From: Novosphingobium sp. AP12
GTDB taxonomy: Bacteria > Pseudomonadota > Alphaproteobacteria > Sphingomonadales > Sphingomonadaceae
NCBI RefSeq assembly: GCF_000281975.1
Contig: NZ_AKKE01000040.1
Location: 1 to 64,000, forward strand
Reading direction: 5' to 3'
DNA length: 64,000 nt
The notes beneath the pieces were generated by a model. The model ran no database searches. It was not told the origin of the DNA and saw only the letters and a list, made by a program, of their open reading frames with translations. Every line of letters begins with the position of its first letter. Position 1 is the stretch's first letter. Shown here piece after piece: positions 26,085-35,684 of the stretch. Position numbers and translations under genes: made by a program.

Positions 26085-27683
26085 TCAGTGTTCCGGCTCA
26101 AGACGCAGGATCAATCCTTCGTCGGGGAGCAGTGTGCCGTCGAACGGCCGCGCGGACAAAGTCGACGCGAGAACGCCGTCGACGGCCCCGCCCTCTTCAA
26201 GTTCGCAACTTCGCGGCTCGGAGCTCAAGTTCAGAATTATCGCCAGCTTTTCGCCTTGATGCTCCCGCAGATAACACAGCACGTCGGGGCCGCCATCCAG
26301 CAGCCTGAACGATCCGACCGACAAAGCGGCCTGCGAACGGCGCAGACCGAGCAGCAGGCGATAGAAGTTGAGCATCGATGCCGGGTCGGCGTCCTGCGCC
26401 GCGACGTTGCGGCTGCGCCAGTCGTCGTTCAGGGGCAGCCACGGTTCATTGGTGCTGAAGCCGGCGTTGGGACTGTCGTCCCACGGCATCGGCGTACGCG
26501 AGCGGTCGCGCCCGATGTCGAGCGCAGGTTGCCGGAAGTGCTGAGGATCGCGCATCCGCTCCGGCGGTATGGTGACTTTCCCGATGCCGATCTCGTCGCC
26601 TTGATAGAGCGTCGGCGTTCCGCGCAACGTCAACAGCAACATGGCCGCCACGCGCGCCTGAGCCTCGCCGATGCGGGCGGCGATGCGCGGTGCATCGTGG
26701 CTCCCGATAACCCAGTTCGGCCATCCATGCGCGGGAAGCGAAGCCTCGTACGCCTCTATCATGCCGTGCAGATGCGCCGCGTCCCACGGGCTTTCGACCA
26801 GCTGAAAGTTGAAGGGCAGGTGCACCTGCGGCCGGTCCGGCGTCCCATACCAGCGCGCATGGCGCTCGTTGGGCAGGAATATCTCGCCGACAAGAACACG
26901 GTCTCCGTAGCTATCGGCCAAGGCGCGCATTTCGGCGGAAATAGAGTGGGCTTCCGGCTGGTCCGTCGAATAGACCTGAAGCAGACGATCCCGCTCGGTA
27001 ATGAGGGGCGTCCAGGCCGGGTTGAGCGGATTGTCCGGCAGTGCCTCATGCTTCACGATATGCCACAGGACATCGATGCGGAAGCCATCGACCCCTCGGT
27101 CCAGCCAGAAGCGCAAGACGTTGCTCATGGCCTCGCGAACTTCGGGGTTGCGCCAGTTGAGGTCGGGCTGCTCCTTGAGGAAGGCATGCAGATAATACTG
27201 CCCAGTCGCCTCGTCCCACTCCCAGGAGGATCCGCCGAAGTCGCTGATCCAGTTGTTCGGAACACCGCCGCCCGGAGCAGGATCGCGCCAGATGTACCAG
27301 TCGCGCTTTGGATTGCTCCGCGAGGATCGGCTCTCGGCGAACCAGGCGTGCTGGTCGGAGGTGTGGTTCGGCACGAAGTCCAGCAGGAGCTTGAGCCCTC
27401 GGGCATGGACCGCGGAGATCAGCTCGTCGAAAGCGGCAAAGTCGCCAAAGACCGGCTCGACCCCGCAGTAATCAGCCACGTCGTAGCCGAAGTCCGCCAT
27501 TGGCGATGGGAATATGGGCGATAGCCAGATCGCATCCACCCCGAGCGATGCGACGTAGTCGAGGCGTGCCTCGATGCCCGACAGATCCCCGACCCCGTCG
27601 CCATTGGAATCCTGGAACGAGCGGGGATAAATCTGGTAGATCACCCCTGTTTCCCACCAGGGTCTCCGCGTTTCCTCCATCAT
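26085..27683 (-). CDS. GH13 alpha-glucosidase
   Basis: A 532-residue alpha-amylase-superfamily enzyme of the oligo-1,6-glucosidase/alpha-glucosidase type. 'WWETGVIYQIYPRSFQDSNG' opens the barrel. 'LDFVPNHTSDQH', 'GVDGFRIDVLWH' (nucleophile Asp), 'RVLVGEIFLP' (acid/base Glu) and 'VIGSHDAPRI' (third carboxylate) are the four conserved regions, and 'RTPMPWDDSPNAGFS' is typical of the subfamily. No signal peptide follows the chosen ATG, so it is cytoplasmic. Tandem ATGs at 27683 and 27680 are equally possible. It is the first gene of the GH13-GT4-small ORF-DUF6875-NRPS run. Confidence 0.92.
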   Translation of the reverse strand: MMEETRRPWWETGVIYQIYPRSFQDSNGDGVGDLSGIEARLDYVASLGVDAIWLSPIFPSPMADFGYDVADYCGVEPVFGDFAAFDELISAVHARGLKLLLDFVPNHTSDQHAWFAESRSSRSNPKRDWYIWRDPAPGGGVPNNWISDFGGSSWEWDEATGQYYLHAFLKEQPDLNWRNPEVREAMSNVLRFWLDRGVDGFRIDVLWHIVKHEALPDNPLNPAWTPLITERDRLLQVYSTDQPEAHSISAEMRALADSYGDRVLVGEIFLPNERHARWYGTPDRPQVHLPFNFQLVESPWDAAHLHGMIEAYEASLPAHGWPNWVIGSHDAPRIAARIGEAQARVAAMLLLTLRGTPTLYQGDEIGIGKVTIPPERMRDPQHFRQPALDIGRDRSRTPMPWDDSPNAGFSTNEPWLPLNDDWRSRNVAAQDADPASMLNFYRLLLGLRRSQAALSVGSFRLLDGGPDVLCYLREHQGEKLAIILNLSSEPRSCELEEGGAVDGVLASTLSARPFDGTLLPDEGLILRLEPEH

Positions 27684-27809
27684 GTGGCTCACAAAGCGCG
27701 GTGGGGCCGGTAGTTCCGCTTGATGAGTCCACCAGAATGCACGCTGATGCAGAGCATGGCTTGCAGGGGCGTGCGCCGTGCGTGTAGTTCGGAATGCAGA
27801 TGATGATCG

Positions 27810-28271
27810 ATGCTTAGTCCGTCCGAACAGGCCCACTTGAACCTGGATCAAGCCAGGAACATGCGAGCTGACGGCATCTCCTATCGCGAAATAGGTCGGG
27901 CCCTCGCTCTCACGAGTAGCCAGCTGAGCCACATCCGCAGGGCGTTGACACGGGCAAAGGCGTCACAGACGAAGCTGAGCAGGGCCGATCCCGCCGCGAC
28001 TGACCGCGATCTGCCCCTGTCCCAATCGGTGCTACCGCCGGGACTTCGGCAGATTTTGAAAGCCTCGGGATTGATTACGCTAGGCGATGTCGCTGCACGT
28101 ATCGGCGATCCGGAACTTCCTGGATTGGAGGCCCTGCCCGGCGTGGGGCCGCACAGGGCGCTATTGATAAAGGGCCTGCTTGACCATCATGGGCTCCTGC
28201 CTGGTCCGGAGGACTTGCGATCCGAAATCGAAGCCCTGTTTCCGGAATTCGGTGACGCCGATCCGGCCTAG
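27810..28271 (+). CDS. Small HTH plus helix-hairpin-helix protein
   Basis: A 153-residue protein with two DNA-binding-type elements. Residues ~10-45 ('MRADGISYREIGRALALTSSQLSHIRRAL') are a resolvase/sigma-like HTH; this is given here in outline: 'GISYREIGRALALTSSQL'. Residues ~95-120 ('LEALPGVGPHRALLIKGLL') are a helix-hairpin-helix with the G-V-G turn. A flexible linker joins them. I do not know a named family. It is divergent from the GH13 gene and could regulate that operon. The ribosome site is weak (GGAATG, distant). Confidence 0.72.
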   Translation: MLSPSEQAHLNLDQARNMRADGISYREIGRALALTSSQLSHIRRALTRAKASQTKLSRADPAATDRDLPLSQSVLPPGLRQILKASGLITLGDVAARIGDPELPGLEALPGVGPHRALLIKGLLDHHGLLPGPEDLRSEIEALFPEFGDADPA

Positions 28272-28304
28272 TCGGAAAACGCCTGCCCGAGGCGCCACGC
28301 CACC

Positions 28305-31300
28305 TTACGCCGGGCGACGGCCGGGCAGTATGGTGGCCAGCAGTGCCGGGCCGGCCCCGAGAACGATCGGCAGCACGTTCGCGAGGCTTTCCCCTGCCAT
28401 AAGCGCCAGCGCTGCCAGGATTACGATCGCAATCGGCAGCAGATAGCCGAGAGGGCGGGCGATCTTCTCCCATGCGCCCTGCGGCTGCTCCCGGCGCCAG
28501 CTGCGCACGGTGTCAGGCTTTTCCGCCTGCCTGATGAACAGGGCGAAGCTGCCGTTGACGATGCGCGGTGCAGGATCGAGCACCACTAGGCGGCGGCGGA
28601 TCAGCGAGCGGATTGCAAGAGCGGCCTCGATATTGATCACCTTCCGGCGGGCCAGGTTGACGAGCAGGACACGCTCGGCATGAGACGACGCCGCCCACAG
28701 GTGCTGGTAATGTTCGATCACCTCTCCGCGCAGATAGTCCCGCGCGGCGGCAGGCGTGGCAGGCCGCACGCTTTTCGCCCAGGCGAGGAGCGCCTCGAAG
28801 TAGACCGAATGATAGACGCTCGTCTCAATGGGATATTGCTTTATATCTCCACGCTCCTTCAAGTCCGGCCAGATGCTGGAGGAAGGCCGGTCACCCGGCG
28901 CGATGAGCGAATGGAGCACGTCTTCCGGGAGATACCTGACCTCCGACATCAATTCCATGATGCCTTGGATCTGATCCTTGCCAAATCGCTCGGGCTTGGG
29001 TGCCCCTTCGTTCGCGCATGCGTTCAGACGGTCTCGGATTTCGCCTTTCTCCTTTTCCGTCCAATTGAACTTTTCCCTCACGGGGAGCGTGCACGTCTTG
29101 AAGTCCTCGAACAGCTTGCTCCATCGCATCTGCTCGGTGCGCGAGATCGCCGCGTTCCCCGGGGTGTCGGTGGACCGGCGGCCTTCGCTCTGCTCACGTT
29201 CGTAGGCGCGCAGGATGCGGTCGAGCGGAGAGAGGTCGGTCATGACGACGAGCCGCCCGGACTCGCCGCGCTTCCAGCTGTCCTCGGCAGCCTTCGAAAA
29301 TCGTTCGAGGGTTGTCAGGGCCTGGGCGCGCACTACCGCGTCCTTGAGCGCGATGTCGAGGCCGACGACGACGACCGTCCCGCCTTCCTTTATCCGCTCC
29401 AACTGATTTTCGATTTCTTCACGAACGTGCCAGGACTTGCTTTCAGCCCGAGAAATATCGAGCGGTTCGTCGCTTCCCAGCAAGTCGATCATCAACGCCA
29501 ACGGCCCATTGAGGACCACCGCGCGCTCGGGCAGATCGGGCTTGCCATCCTTGAACTGAATGTCGGGATGAGTGACTGCGTCCAGCGGAATGCCAAAGCC
29601 GAACAAGGCGCGGTTCATGCCCTTGCAGCAAGCATACACCGCCCAGACGAGCCCGAAGAGCACCAGCACTCCGCCCAGGATGCTCGGTCGCCATACGTTG
29701 CCCCAGGGTCGGTCTGCGTCGACCAGTCCGATAAGATCGTCACTCATGCCTTCGGAACCCGGCTTCACGCAGAACGCGAGCGTCAGCGGGGCCGCCAGCT
29801 TCTCAAGGCCTCCGCCCTCTTTTTTACATCCGTAAACCGAACGATCGCCAACGGGACCGAGCCATTTGCGCAGCACCGTCGCCGACCCGGTATGCTCCTG
29901 CAAATTCGTTTCCGTTTCCACCCGCGCATCCGGTTGAAAACCGTAAAGCCCCGGCCATTGGAGCGAACTGGGGCGATCGCCCATCGGTTGCTCATCCTTG
30001 ACGCCCAATGTCATTCCGATGGCCTCGAGCGCCATGCGATTGGCCGTCCAAGCTGACTTGAGGTGCGCGATCTCTGCTTGTGCGTCGATGCTCCGCGCAT
30101 CTTCGTGGGCGTCCACCCAGCAGGCATACGCAGGGACGGCGCCGCAAGCGATGAGCAGGGCGGCGGACATGGCCGCAAATCCCCATTCGTCCGCCGGCAG
30201 AAGCGCCTTCGGGGACATGTGGTTCGGGTCGCGAGCCGCCTCTTCCTGCCGTTCTGCGCGGCCTTTCGTCCCCAGCCACAATATCGCGCCTGTCACTGAC
30301 AACGCGGGCACGAAGATGGCGACAAGGGCCCGCACTCTTGGCGTGCCAAACAACCAGACGCAGAGCTCCGCAGCAATGGAGGCGGCAATGGAGAAAGCCA
30401 GTATCCCCAAAGACGCCTGTAGCATGACGCGGGCGGTACCGGGCCTTGGCCAAAGCCAGAGCCGGGCGCGCGTTCCGGGAAACGGTTCAGGCGACGTCGG
30501 AACCTGCTTCCAATGATGCAGCCAATACACTGCAGCGCATAGAGTTGCCATCAATCCGAACGCGATGAGAATCGCCCCGAACCACAGTCCGGCCGCCATT
30601 CCAGCCGTTCCCGCAAGCTGCTGGTCCAGTTCGTTGACGGGCCTGTAGACGATCAGCACCCATGGCGTGCCGCGAAGTTTCCTGGCTACGAACTGCTGGT
30701 CCGTACCCGCGAACTGGGCTGTGAAGCTCAGGGGCGCGTTTAAGCCATCCTCCTTGTCCTTGTCCTTGTCCTTTTGGCTTAGGGGACCGGCAGCTGCGTC
30801 CCAGTCAGGTGTGGCGGCCGCGTCGCTGATCACGGCGAGGCTCGCACTCGACTGCAAGGCGTTCCTGAGCGATGTGCTGCCGATCTCGTATGTTCCCGAC
30901 GCGAACAGGTAGGGCAACTGCGGGTCGGAGCCATCCACGACAATGAAGCTGAACGACCTCGGCAAGACTGGCGCGAGAAACGTGCGCGAGGTCATCAACT
31001 GCAGGATCACGCCGGAGCGCGGACCTATCGGGATTTCCGTTGCGTGGGCAGCGGTCACAGCCTTGTTGCCCGCCGCGCGAGCGTCCGAAGCCTTGGACAC
31101 GGCATCCGACCCAGGTTCGATCGGAGAGCAAGACTTCAGGTAGGCGGCGCCGTTGCGACCCTCGAGCGAAAAACGGTTGACCACGATGACCTTCGCGGCG
31201 CCATCGGTCTGCGCACGGACCGCACCGATCGTGTATTGAGGTTCAATGTGTAGTCCCGTCAGATGCGAGCAGCTCCGCTCGGACGAATTTCCTTTGTCTG

Positions 31301-33254
31301 CCGCGCCTCTTCCATCGGGTAATCTACCATCCGCCACGCCTTGCATGGCGCGTCGGAAATAGTCGCGTTCGGCGAGGATCGATCTTGCGCCCGCGTTGCA
31401 ACGATAGGCAAGTGCCGAATAGCCGGGGAACGCCCTCCCCAGTTCTCCGAAAGCGAACACACCCTCGCGGACTGGCCATCTCATGAGCGAACTGTTCGAT
31501 GACGCATCAGGCGACAACGATATGGTCCTCAGAGAATAATCGTCAGGCCTTCCCCATTCGCCAAAAGTAGGCGCATTCCGCTTAGCTGCCGCCGGATAGG
31601 GCACCGACGGTTCGACGATACTCCCATCCGGGAATTTGCACTTCAGCGTACCGTACCTCGTCTGCCCTGCGCGCGGAATCGTGGGACGATCCGAGAAGCG
31701 AGGAGTCGCGGATACGGGTATCCAGATCGGGTTGTTTATCGCTTCCCGCAGTTCGGCACCGAAGTTCTTTGCCAATGTGCGCGATACATGCACCAATCTC
31801 GCTTCCGACTGCGCGCGGAATCTCAGCATGTCGAGCATGGTCAATCCCGCCAGCGTCACAAGCGCGACCGCAGCGACCACGCCGAAGACGGCGGTGGCGA
31901 CTTCCGCCACGCTCATGTCCCCTGCCGGGCCGAGAAAGCGCAGCTTGATGGCCGGCATCAACAGCACGGCAAATACAAGCAGCATCGTCACCGCCGTCAG
32001 CAGATCGGGCGACAGACGGAACAGCCGCGCCTGCAATTCGCGCTGCGGCACGAGACCGATGAGCAGGCACGTGGAGCCGGCGACGAGAACGCTGGAGGTC
32101 TCCGTCGTGGATGCCTCGGCGGACTGCCAGCCGCCCTTGTCCCGCATGCAGTCGGGCGCGGTCCAGCCCTCGGGGAATTTTACTGGCCGGAAATACGCGA
32201 CGTAGGATTCCCCCGCCACCGTCACTTCCAGCGGCTTGGCCGAACGCTGCGTTTCCAGCACCTGCTGCCGGAAGACCAGTTCCGACTGCTGGGGATCGCT
32301 TTCCTTGCTCTTGGCTGCCGCCTGGAGCAGCTTGGTGACCAACGCGCGGTACTCGGCGTTGGTGGGCACGATGTCGCCCAGGTCCCGCACGGGAAGCCGC
32401 GCGGTGCCGAGCGAGGAGATCACCCGTCCGTCAGCGCCTACGACCACCACGTCCCGGAAAGTAGGCGTGTTGCTGTTGAGCGGTGCGATCTTCTGCAGCG
32501 GAATGGACAACTCGTAGCAAAAGACCGGCGGGAGAGGTTTGGGAGAGCGCCTGTCATCCCCAGGATAAAGGTTGGCGTCGAACCCACCGAAAAGCTTGCT
32601 AGGATCGACTTCGTCCACCAATGCGGCATAGCCTTTCCCTCCGGGAGCCTTCACCTGTTTGGCGTCGAGTTCGATCTCCTGATCGAGCTGCCACAACTCA
32701 TCCATGCTGAGATTGCCGGTCATTCGCAGCTGATCGGATCCGCGGTCGAAGAATACGGACAGGGGTGTTTCGGCAGTGCAGTTAGCGGCCTCCGGCACAG
32801 GCCCGGGTTCTGGCTGCCGATCCTGATACAGCGTCTGCATCGAGACCAGTTCGGGATTCTCCCTGCGCACCAATGCCGTCTGCGGATCACTGCGGGTCGG
32901 TTTCAGGGCCCCGGAAGCGGGAGGTGGATAGGGACCGACGCTGTAGAGGAGCTGGATCATGCCGATATCGGGATGATCCAGGCGCGCCGCCGCCTTCCAG
33001 TTCTTTTTGGTCTGGATCAGCCCCCGCGGCGGGGCCTGCAGACGGTCACGCAGGAGATTGGCCCTTGCAAGGCTCTGCACCGTCGTCGGCCACGACTCCA
33101 GCGAGCGTCCGACGATGTCGAGTTGCTCGTAGTTGTCGCGATGCTCTGCTGCGGCCCAATCCAGGCTACGCACGAACGCAGCCACGGCGGCGACGAGGCC
33201 CAGGCCCGCAATCAGGATGACAAGCACACGGAAAATCCGCCGCCCGCTCCCCAT
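28305..33254 (-). CDS. Giant multi-pass membrane protein with two extracytoplasmic sensor-like regions
   Basis: A 1649-residue protein of no family I can name. A signal anchor lies at residues ~6-28 ('VLVILIAGLGLVAAVAAFV'). A large extracytoplasmic region follows to ~415, then helices at ~415-435 and ~450-475, and a second extracytoplasmic region ~480-880 that ends in a Cache-like 'GTPWVLIVYRPVNELDQQL'. Four more helices lie within ~885-1048 and one at ~1191-1214. A cytoplasmic domain ~1215-1600 has 'GGTVVVVGLDIALKDAV' and 'GRLVVMTDLSPLDRIL', resembling NTPase core strands, but I see no Walker A loop. Two helices close the protein. The ATG at 33254 precedes the anchor directly; an ATG at 33320 is also open. 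Confidence 0.75.
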   Translation of the reverse strand: MGSGRRIFRVLVILIAGLGLVAAVAAFVRSLDWAAAEHRDNYEQLDIVGRSLESWPTTVQSLARANLLRDRLQAPPRGLIQTKKNWKAAARLDHPDIGMIQLLYSVGPYPPPASGALKPTRSDPQTALVRRENPELVSMQTLYQDRQPEPGPVPEAANCTAETPLSVFFDRGSDQLRMTGNLSMDELWQLDQEIELDAKQVKAPGGKGYAALVDEVDPSKLFGGFDANLYPGDDRRSPKPLPPVFCYELSIPLQKIAPLNSNTPTFRDVVVVGADGRVISSLGTARLPVRDLGDIVPTNAEYRALVTKLLQAAAKSKESDPQQSELVFRQQVLETQRSAKPLEVTVAGESYVAYFRPVKFPEGWTAPDCMRDKGGWQSAEASTTETSSVLVAGSTCLLIGLVPQRELQARLFRLSPDLLTAVTMLLVFAVLLMPAIKLRFLGPAGDMSVAEVATAVFGVVAAVALVTLAGLTMLDMLRFRAQSEARLVHVSRTLAKNFGAELREAINNPIWIPVSATPRFSDRPTIPRAGQTRYGTLKCKFPDGSIVEPSVPYPAAAKRNAPTFGEWGRPDDYSLRTISLSPDASSNSSLMRWPVREGVFAFGELGRAFPGYSALAYRCNAGARSILAERDYFRRAMQGVADGRLPDGRGAADKGNSSERSCSHLTGLHIEPQYTIGAVRAQTDGAAKVIVVNRFSLEGRNGAAYLKSCSPIEPGSDAVSKASDARAAGNKAVTAAHATEIPIGPRSGVILQLMTSRTFLAPVLPRSFSFIVVDGSDPQLPYLFASGTYEIGSTSLRNALQSSASLAVISDAAATPDWDAAAGPLSQKDKDKDKEDGLNAPLSFTAQFAGTDQQFVARKLRGTPWVLIVYRPVNELDQQLAGTAGMAAGLWFGAILIAFGLMATLCAAVYWLHHWKQVPTSPEPFPGTRARLWLWPRPGTARVMLQASLGILAFSIAASIAAELCVWLFGTPRVRALVAIFVPALSVTGAILWLGTKGRAERQEEAARDPNHMSPKALLPADEWGFAAMSAALLIACGAVPAYACWVDAHEDARSIDAQAEIAHLKSAWTANRMALEAIGMTLGVKDEQPMGDRPSSLQWPGLYGFQPDARVETETNLQEHTGSATVLRKWLGPVGDRSVYGCKKEGGGLEKLAAPLTLAFCVKPGSEGMSDDLIGLVDADRPWGNVWRPSILGGVLVLFGLVWAVYACCKGMNRALFGFGIPLDAVTHPDIQFKDGKPDLPERAVVLNGPLALMIDLLGSDEPLDISRAESKSWHVREEIENQLERIKEGGTVVVVGLDIALKDAVVRAQALTTLERFSKAAEDSWKRGESGRLVVMTDLSPLDRILRAYEREQSEGRRSTDTPGNAAISRTEQMRWSKLFEDFKTCTLPVREKFNWTEKEKGEIRDRLNACANEGAPKPERFGKDQIQGIMELMSEVRYLPEDVLHSLIAPGDRPSSSIWPDLKERGDIKQYPIETSVYHSVYFEALLAWAKSVRPATPAAARDYLRGEVIEHYQHLWAASSHAERVLLVNLARRKVINIEAALAIRSLIRRRLVVLDPAPRIVNGSFALFIRQAEKPDTVRSWRREQPQGAWEKIARPLGYLLPIAIVILAALALMAGESLANVLPIVLGAGPALLATILPGRRPA

Positions 33255-33320
33255 GGTCGAGGATGACGAATCTACCACGCGCGCGAATACCGGCGCGCGC
33301 GGCCGATGTATCCATGGCAA

Positions 33321-33872
33321 AAGCTCAGCAGCATATTCGCTCCCATCTTGCGATGAGCGACCCGTTATCTATGGATGATGACCGCACCCCAACCGAGCTT
33401 TCTCGCATTGAGAATGCGGAACCCTACCTGTTAGTGAAACAAAATAAAATTATAGAAATCAGCATCCGAGATTTTTAGTTAGTATTCAGGTTACCACCAA
33501 AGGCACTGGATTACATCACATATAGCGATTTATGAAACAGCCCCTCGGCAACATGACGGTACTTGTAATTTACTCTGTCGGATTCATGTAACCCGATCGC
33601 AGACGATCCTTCGCCAGTTCTCGGCACTGACTAGCTGCGCAGGCCCGAAACTGACTGTTAGTTTATTACCTCCAAAATGGCATTCTGCGAACATTGGCTG
33701 GCGTTCCGCGAACGCCGGTTGCCAACCAGGTACTGGGCATCCTGCGTTTTATTCAAACCGCAGTAAAAAGGGGGCAGCTGTTTTCATCATGACTGCTTTG
33801 AACAATCTTGCACTTGAAACCAAGTATTCATCGCAATCTATATGATATCCATCCAGCCAGAGTGTTAGCGGC
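33321..33872. other. AT-rich gap, no gene seen
   Basis: About 550 bp with markedly lower GC than the surroundings, especially 33400-33480. It should hold the promoter of the giant membrane protein gene on the minus strand. Short frames here lack ribosome sites and family likeness. One tandem repeat is listed separately. Confidence 0.6.
33678..33719. repeat. Two tandem imperfect 21-bp repeats with GTTC-CGC-GAAC core
   Basis: tggcattctgcgaacattgg and tggcgttccgcgaacgccgg are tandem copies with a period of 21 bp. The second copy includes ggcgtt-ccgcg-aacgcc, a 6-bp inverted repeat. The two-turn spacing suggests a paired protein-binding site upstream of the giant membrane protein gene. Confidence 0.45.
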
Positions 33873-35669
33873 TCACTCGTGGCTGCTCGGGAGCATCTCC
33901 CGTTCTACCGGATAGGTCTGACCGACGGCGCGGCGATGTGGCAGTTTCGCAGCCAGCCATCTCATTCTCGCGCCGGCGTCTTTTACAAATGCGGGATCGG
34001 CGGCTAGCTTGCGGTCGAAGTCCCCACGCACGTTTGCATCGGACGCCAACAAGGCATCAAGGATAGGCGCCATCACGAAATCCTCGGTTCCGGCCGTCGC
34101 GGTCAACACTTCGGGGAACAGGCCCCAGGCAAGGAAGCTGTCCTGGCTTTCCGGCTCCAGCAGCGCTGCCGCGAGCAAGCCGAGCGGCTGATCGGCGGGA
34201 ACGCGCATGGTGCCAGCGGGGATGGTCGCCTCGGCCAACTCATGCGTAAAGCGCGCCTCCACCGGAATGCGCCCGTCACGAGCGGAAGCGAGCTTCACGT
34301 CGTGAAGACGCACCCTATCGACCGGCAGCGTGCGATCCTCGGGAAGAGTTTCAAGGTCGATCCCGTGGAGGCGCAGTTTCTCGATCACTTCCGTCTGGGC
34401 CGCCGGGATCAGCCACGCCTGGGGCAGCCGCACGGATTCGACCGCGTCCTGGCCGATGATCGGCATCCGGAAAGTGATCCTCCTGCCAGTGAAACGCTGC
34501 TCCATCCGGCCGGTCGCGGGGGAGGGATAAGTCTCGAAGGCGACCCCCTTGAACCTGTCCAGCCAGCCGATAGGCTGCTGTGCGGGTGTCCACCGCGTAA
34601 GCAGTTGCACGGGGCGATCGGCGCGGTCGATCGTCTTGGCTTCGGCGATGCGGCCGGCATCCTGCGCCGCCAGCTTCAGCGCGGCCTCCAGCAGCACGTA
34701 GGTGCCCAGCACGCGCTGGCGATAGGGCTTGAGCATGTGGTTTTCGACCAGCACCGTCGGCACCCCGATGAAATCGCCATAGCCTGTCGAGTAGCGCGGA
34801 CCTTCAGGACTGTAGCGGATGCCCTTGGTCGGATCGCGTGTATCGACCGGGCTGGGATAGATGGCCGGCTCGTGCCCGGCGCGGGTCAGTGCCGCCTTCA
34901 CGCTGGGGCCGAAACGCTGCTCCAGCCAGAGCGCGGTGGCGCGGTGGCGCGCATATTTGCCCCACCCGGCATAGGTGTACGTCACGTCGTATTGCATGTC
35001 GAAGCCGCCGCTGACGTGGCAGTCGATGTAGAGCGCCGGGTCCAGCCGCCGCAGCAGTGCCACCATGGCGCGCACCTCGGGCGTATCGAGCTTGGCGTAG
35101 TCTCGATTGAGATTGATGCCGCGCGCGTTGCCTTCGGTGCCCTTGGCCTCCGGGCCGCGCACATGGAGGAAGTTCCACGGGCTTGCCCGCTCGTGGCCGT
35201 CGATGTTGAGGATCGGCACGAAAATCAGATCGACCTTGTCGAGCAGACCCTGCTTGCCGCGCATCGCGATGTCGCGCAGAAGCATGAGGCCCGCGTCCTT
35301 GCCGTCGATCTCCCCCGCATGAATGCCTGCCTGCACGAGCACGACGGGCTTGCCGGAGCCGCCCTTGCTGGCACGCACCATCAGCAGATCTCGGCCTTCG
35401 CCGGTCTTGCCGAAGCTCTCCACATGGATCAGCGGCGAGGCCTGGACGAGTTTATCTAGCCAGCCGCGCACTTCATCATAGCGCGGCGTGGTGCGGAAGC
35501 CGGCGGCCTCGGCCGGAGTGATCCAAGGGTCGCCTGCCGGAACGACCAGCTTCTCGCTCGCCCCCGACCACGCAAGCGCAGGCGGCAGCACGGCAGGCGG
35601 TGACGGCTCTGCCGCATAAGTGGTGGTTGCCGTGGCGACGGCCACGGTGATGGCTACGAACTTCAGCAT
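33873..35669 (-). CDS. Exported M14-family zinc carboxypeptidase
   Basis: A 598-residue secreted metallopeptidase. The signal peptide ends near 'TTTYAAE'. In the M14 domain, 'VQAGIHAGEIDGKDAG' supplies the zinc His and Glu (H-x-x-E). 'NARGINLNRDYAKLDTPE' has the substrate-binding N-x-N-R motif, 'LYIDCHVSGG' holds the third zinc His, and 'VPTVLVENHMLKPY' holds the likely catalytic Glu. The last ~250 residues are an accessory region. It would trim peptides in the periplasm or outside. It follows a TonB receptor by 15 bp in the same direction, suggesting uptake and processing of a peptide-like ligand. Confidence 0.88.
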   Translation of the reverse strand: MLKFVAITVAVATATTTYAAEPSPPAVLPPALAWSGASEKLVVPAGDPWITPAEAAGFRTTPRYDEVRGWLDKLVQASPLIHVESFGKTGEGRDLLMVRASKGGSGKPVVLVQAGIHAGEIDGKDAGLMLLRDIAMRGKQGLLDKVDLIFVPILNIDGHERASPWNFLHVRGPEAKGTEGNARGINLNRDYAKLDTPEVRAMVALLRRLDPALYIDCHVSGGFDMQYDVTYTYAGWGKYARHRATALWLEQRFGPSVKAALTRAGHEPAIYPSPVDTRDPTKGIRYSPEGPRYSTGYGDFIGVPTVLVENHMLKPYRQRVLGTYVLLEAALKLAAQDAGRIAEAKTIDRADRPVQLLTRWTPAQQPIGWLDRFKGVAFETYPSPATGRMEQRFTGRRITFRMPIIGQDAVESVRLPQAWLIPAAQTEVIEKLRLHGIDLETLPEDRTLPVDRVRLHDVKLASARDGRIPVEARFTHELAEATIPAGTMRVPADQPLGLLAAALLEPESQDSFLAWGLFPEVLTATAGTEDFVMAPILDALLASDANVRGDFDRKLAADPAFVKDAGARMRWLAAKLPHRRAVGQTYPVEREMLPSSHE

Positions 35670-35684
35670 CGATCTTTCTTGCGC

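Noticed and set aside
30740..30780. ccttgt triplicate as a mobile or CRISPR-like repeat
   Set aside because: It is only a short in-frame repeat coding Lys-Asp units in the giant membrane protein. No CRISPR array is present in the window.
33263..33478. 71-codon frame in the AT-rich gap
   Set aside because: No ribosome site and no family likeness; it overlaps the start of the giant membrane protein gene.
33678..33719. LexA box reading of the GTTC/GAAC repeats
   Set aside because: Alphaproteobacterial LexA sites are direct GTTC-N7-GTTC; here the halves are inverted with a 3-base spacer.
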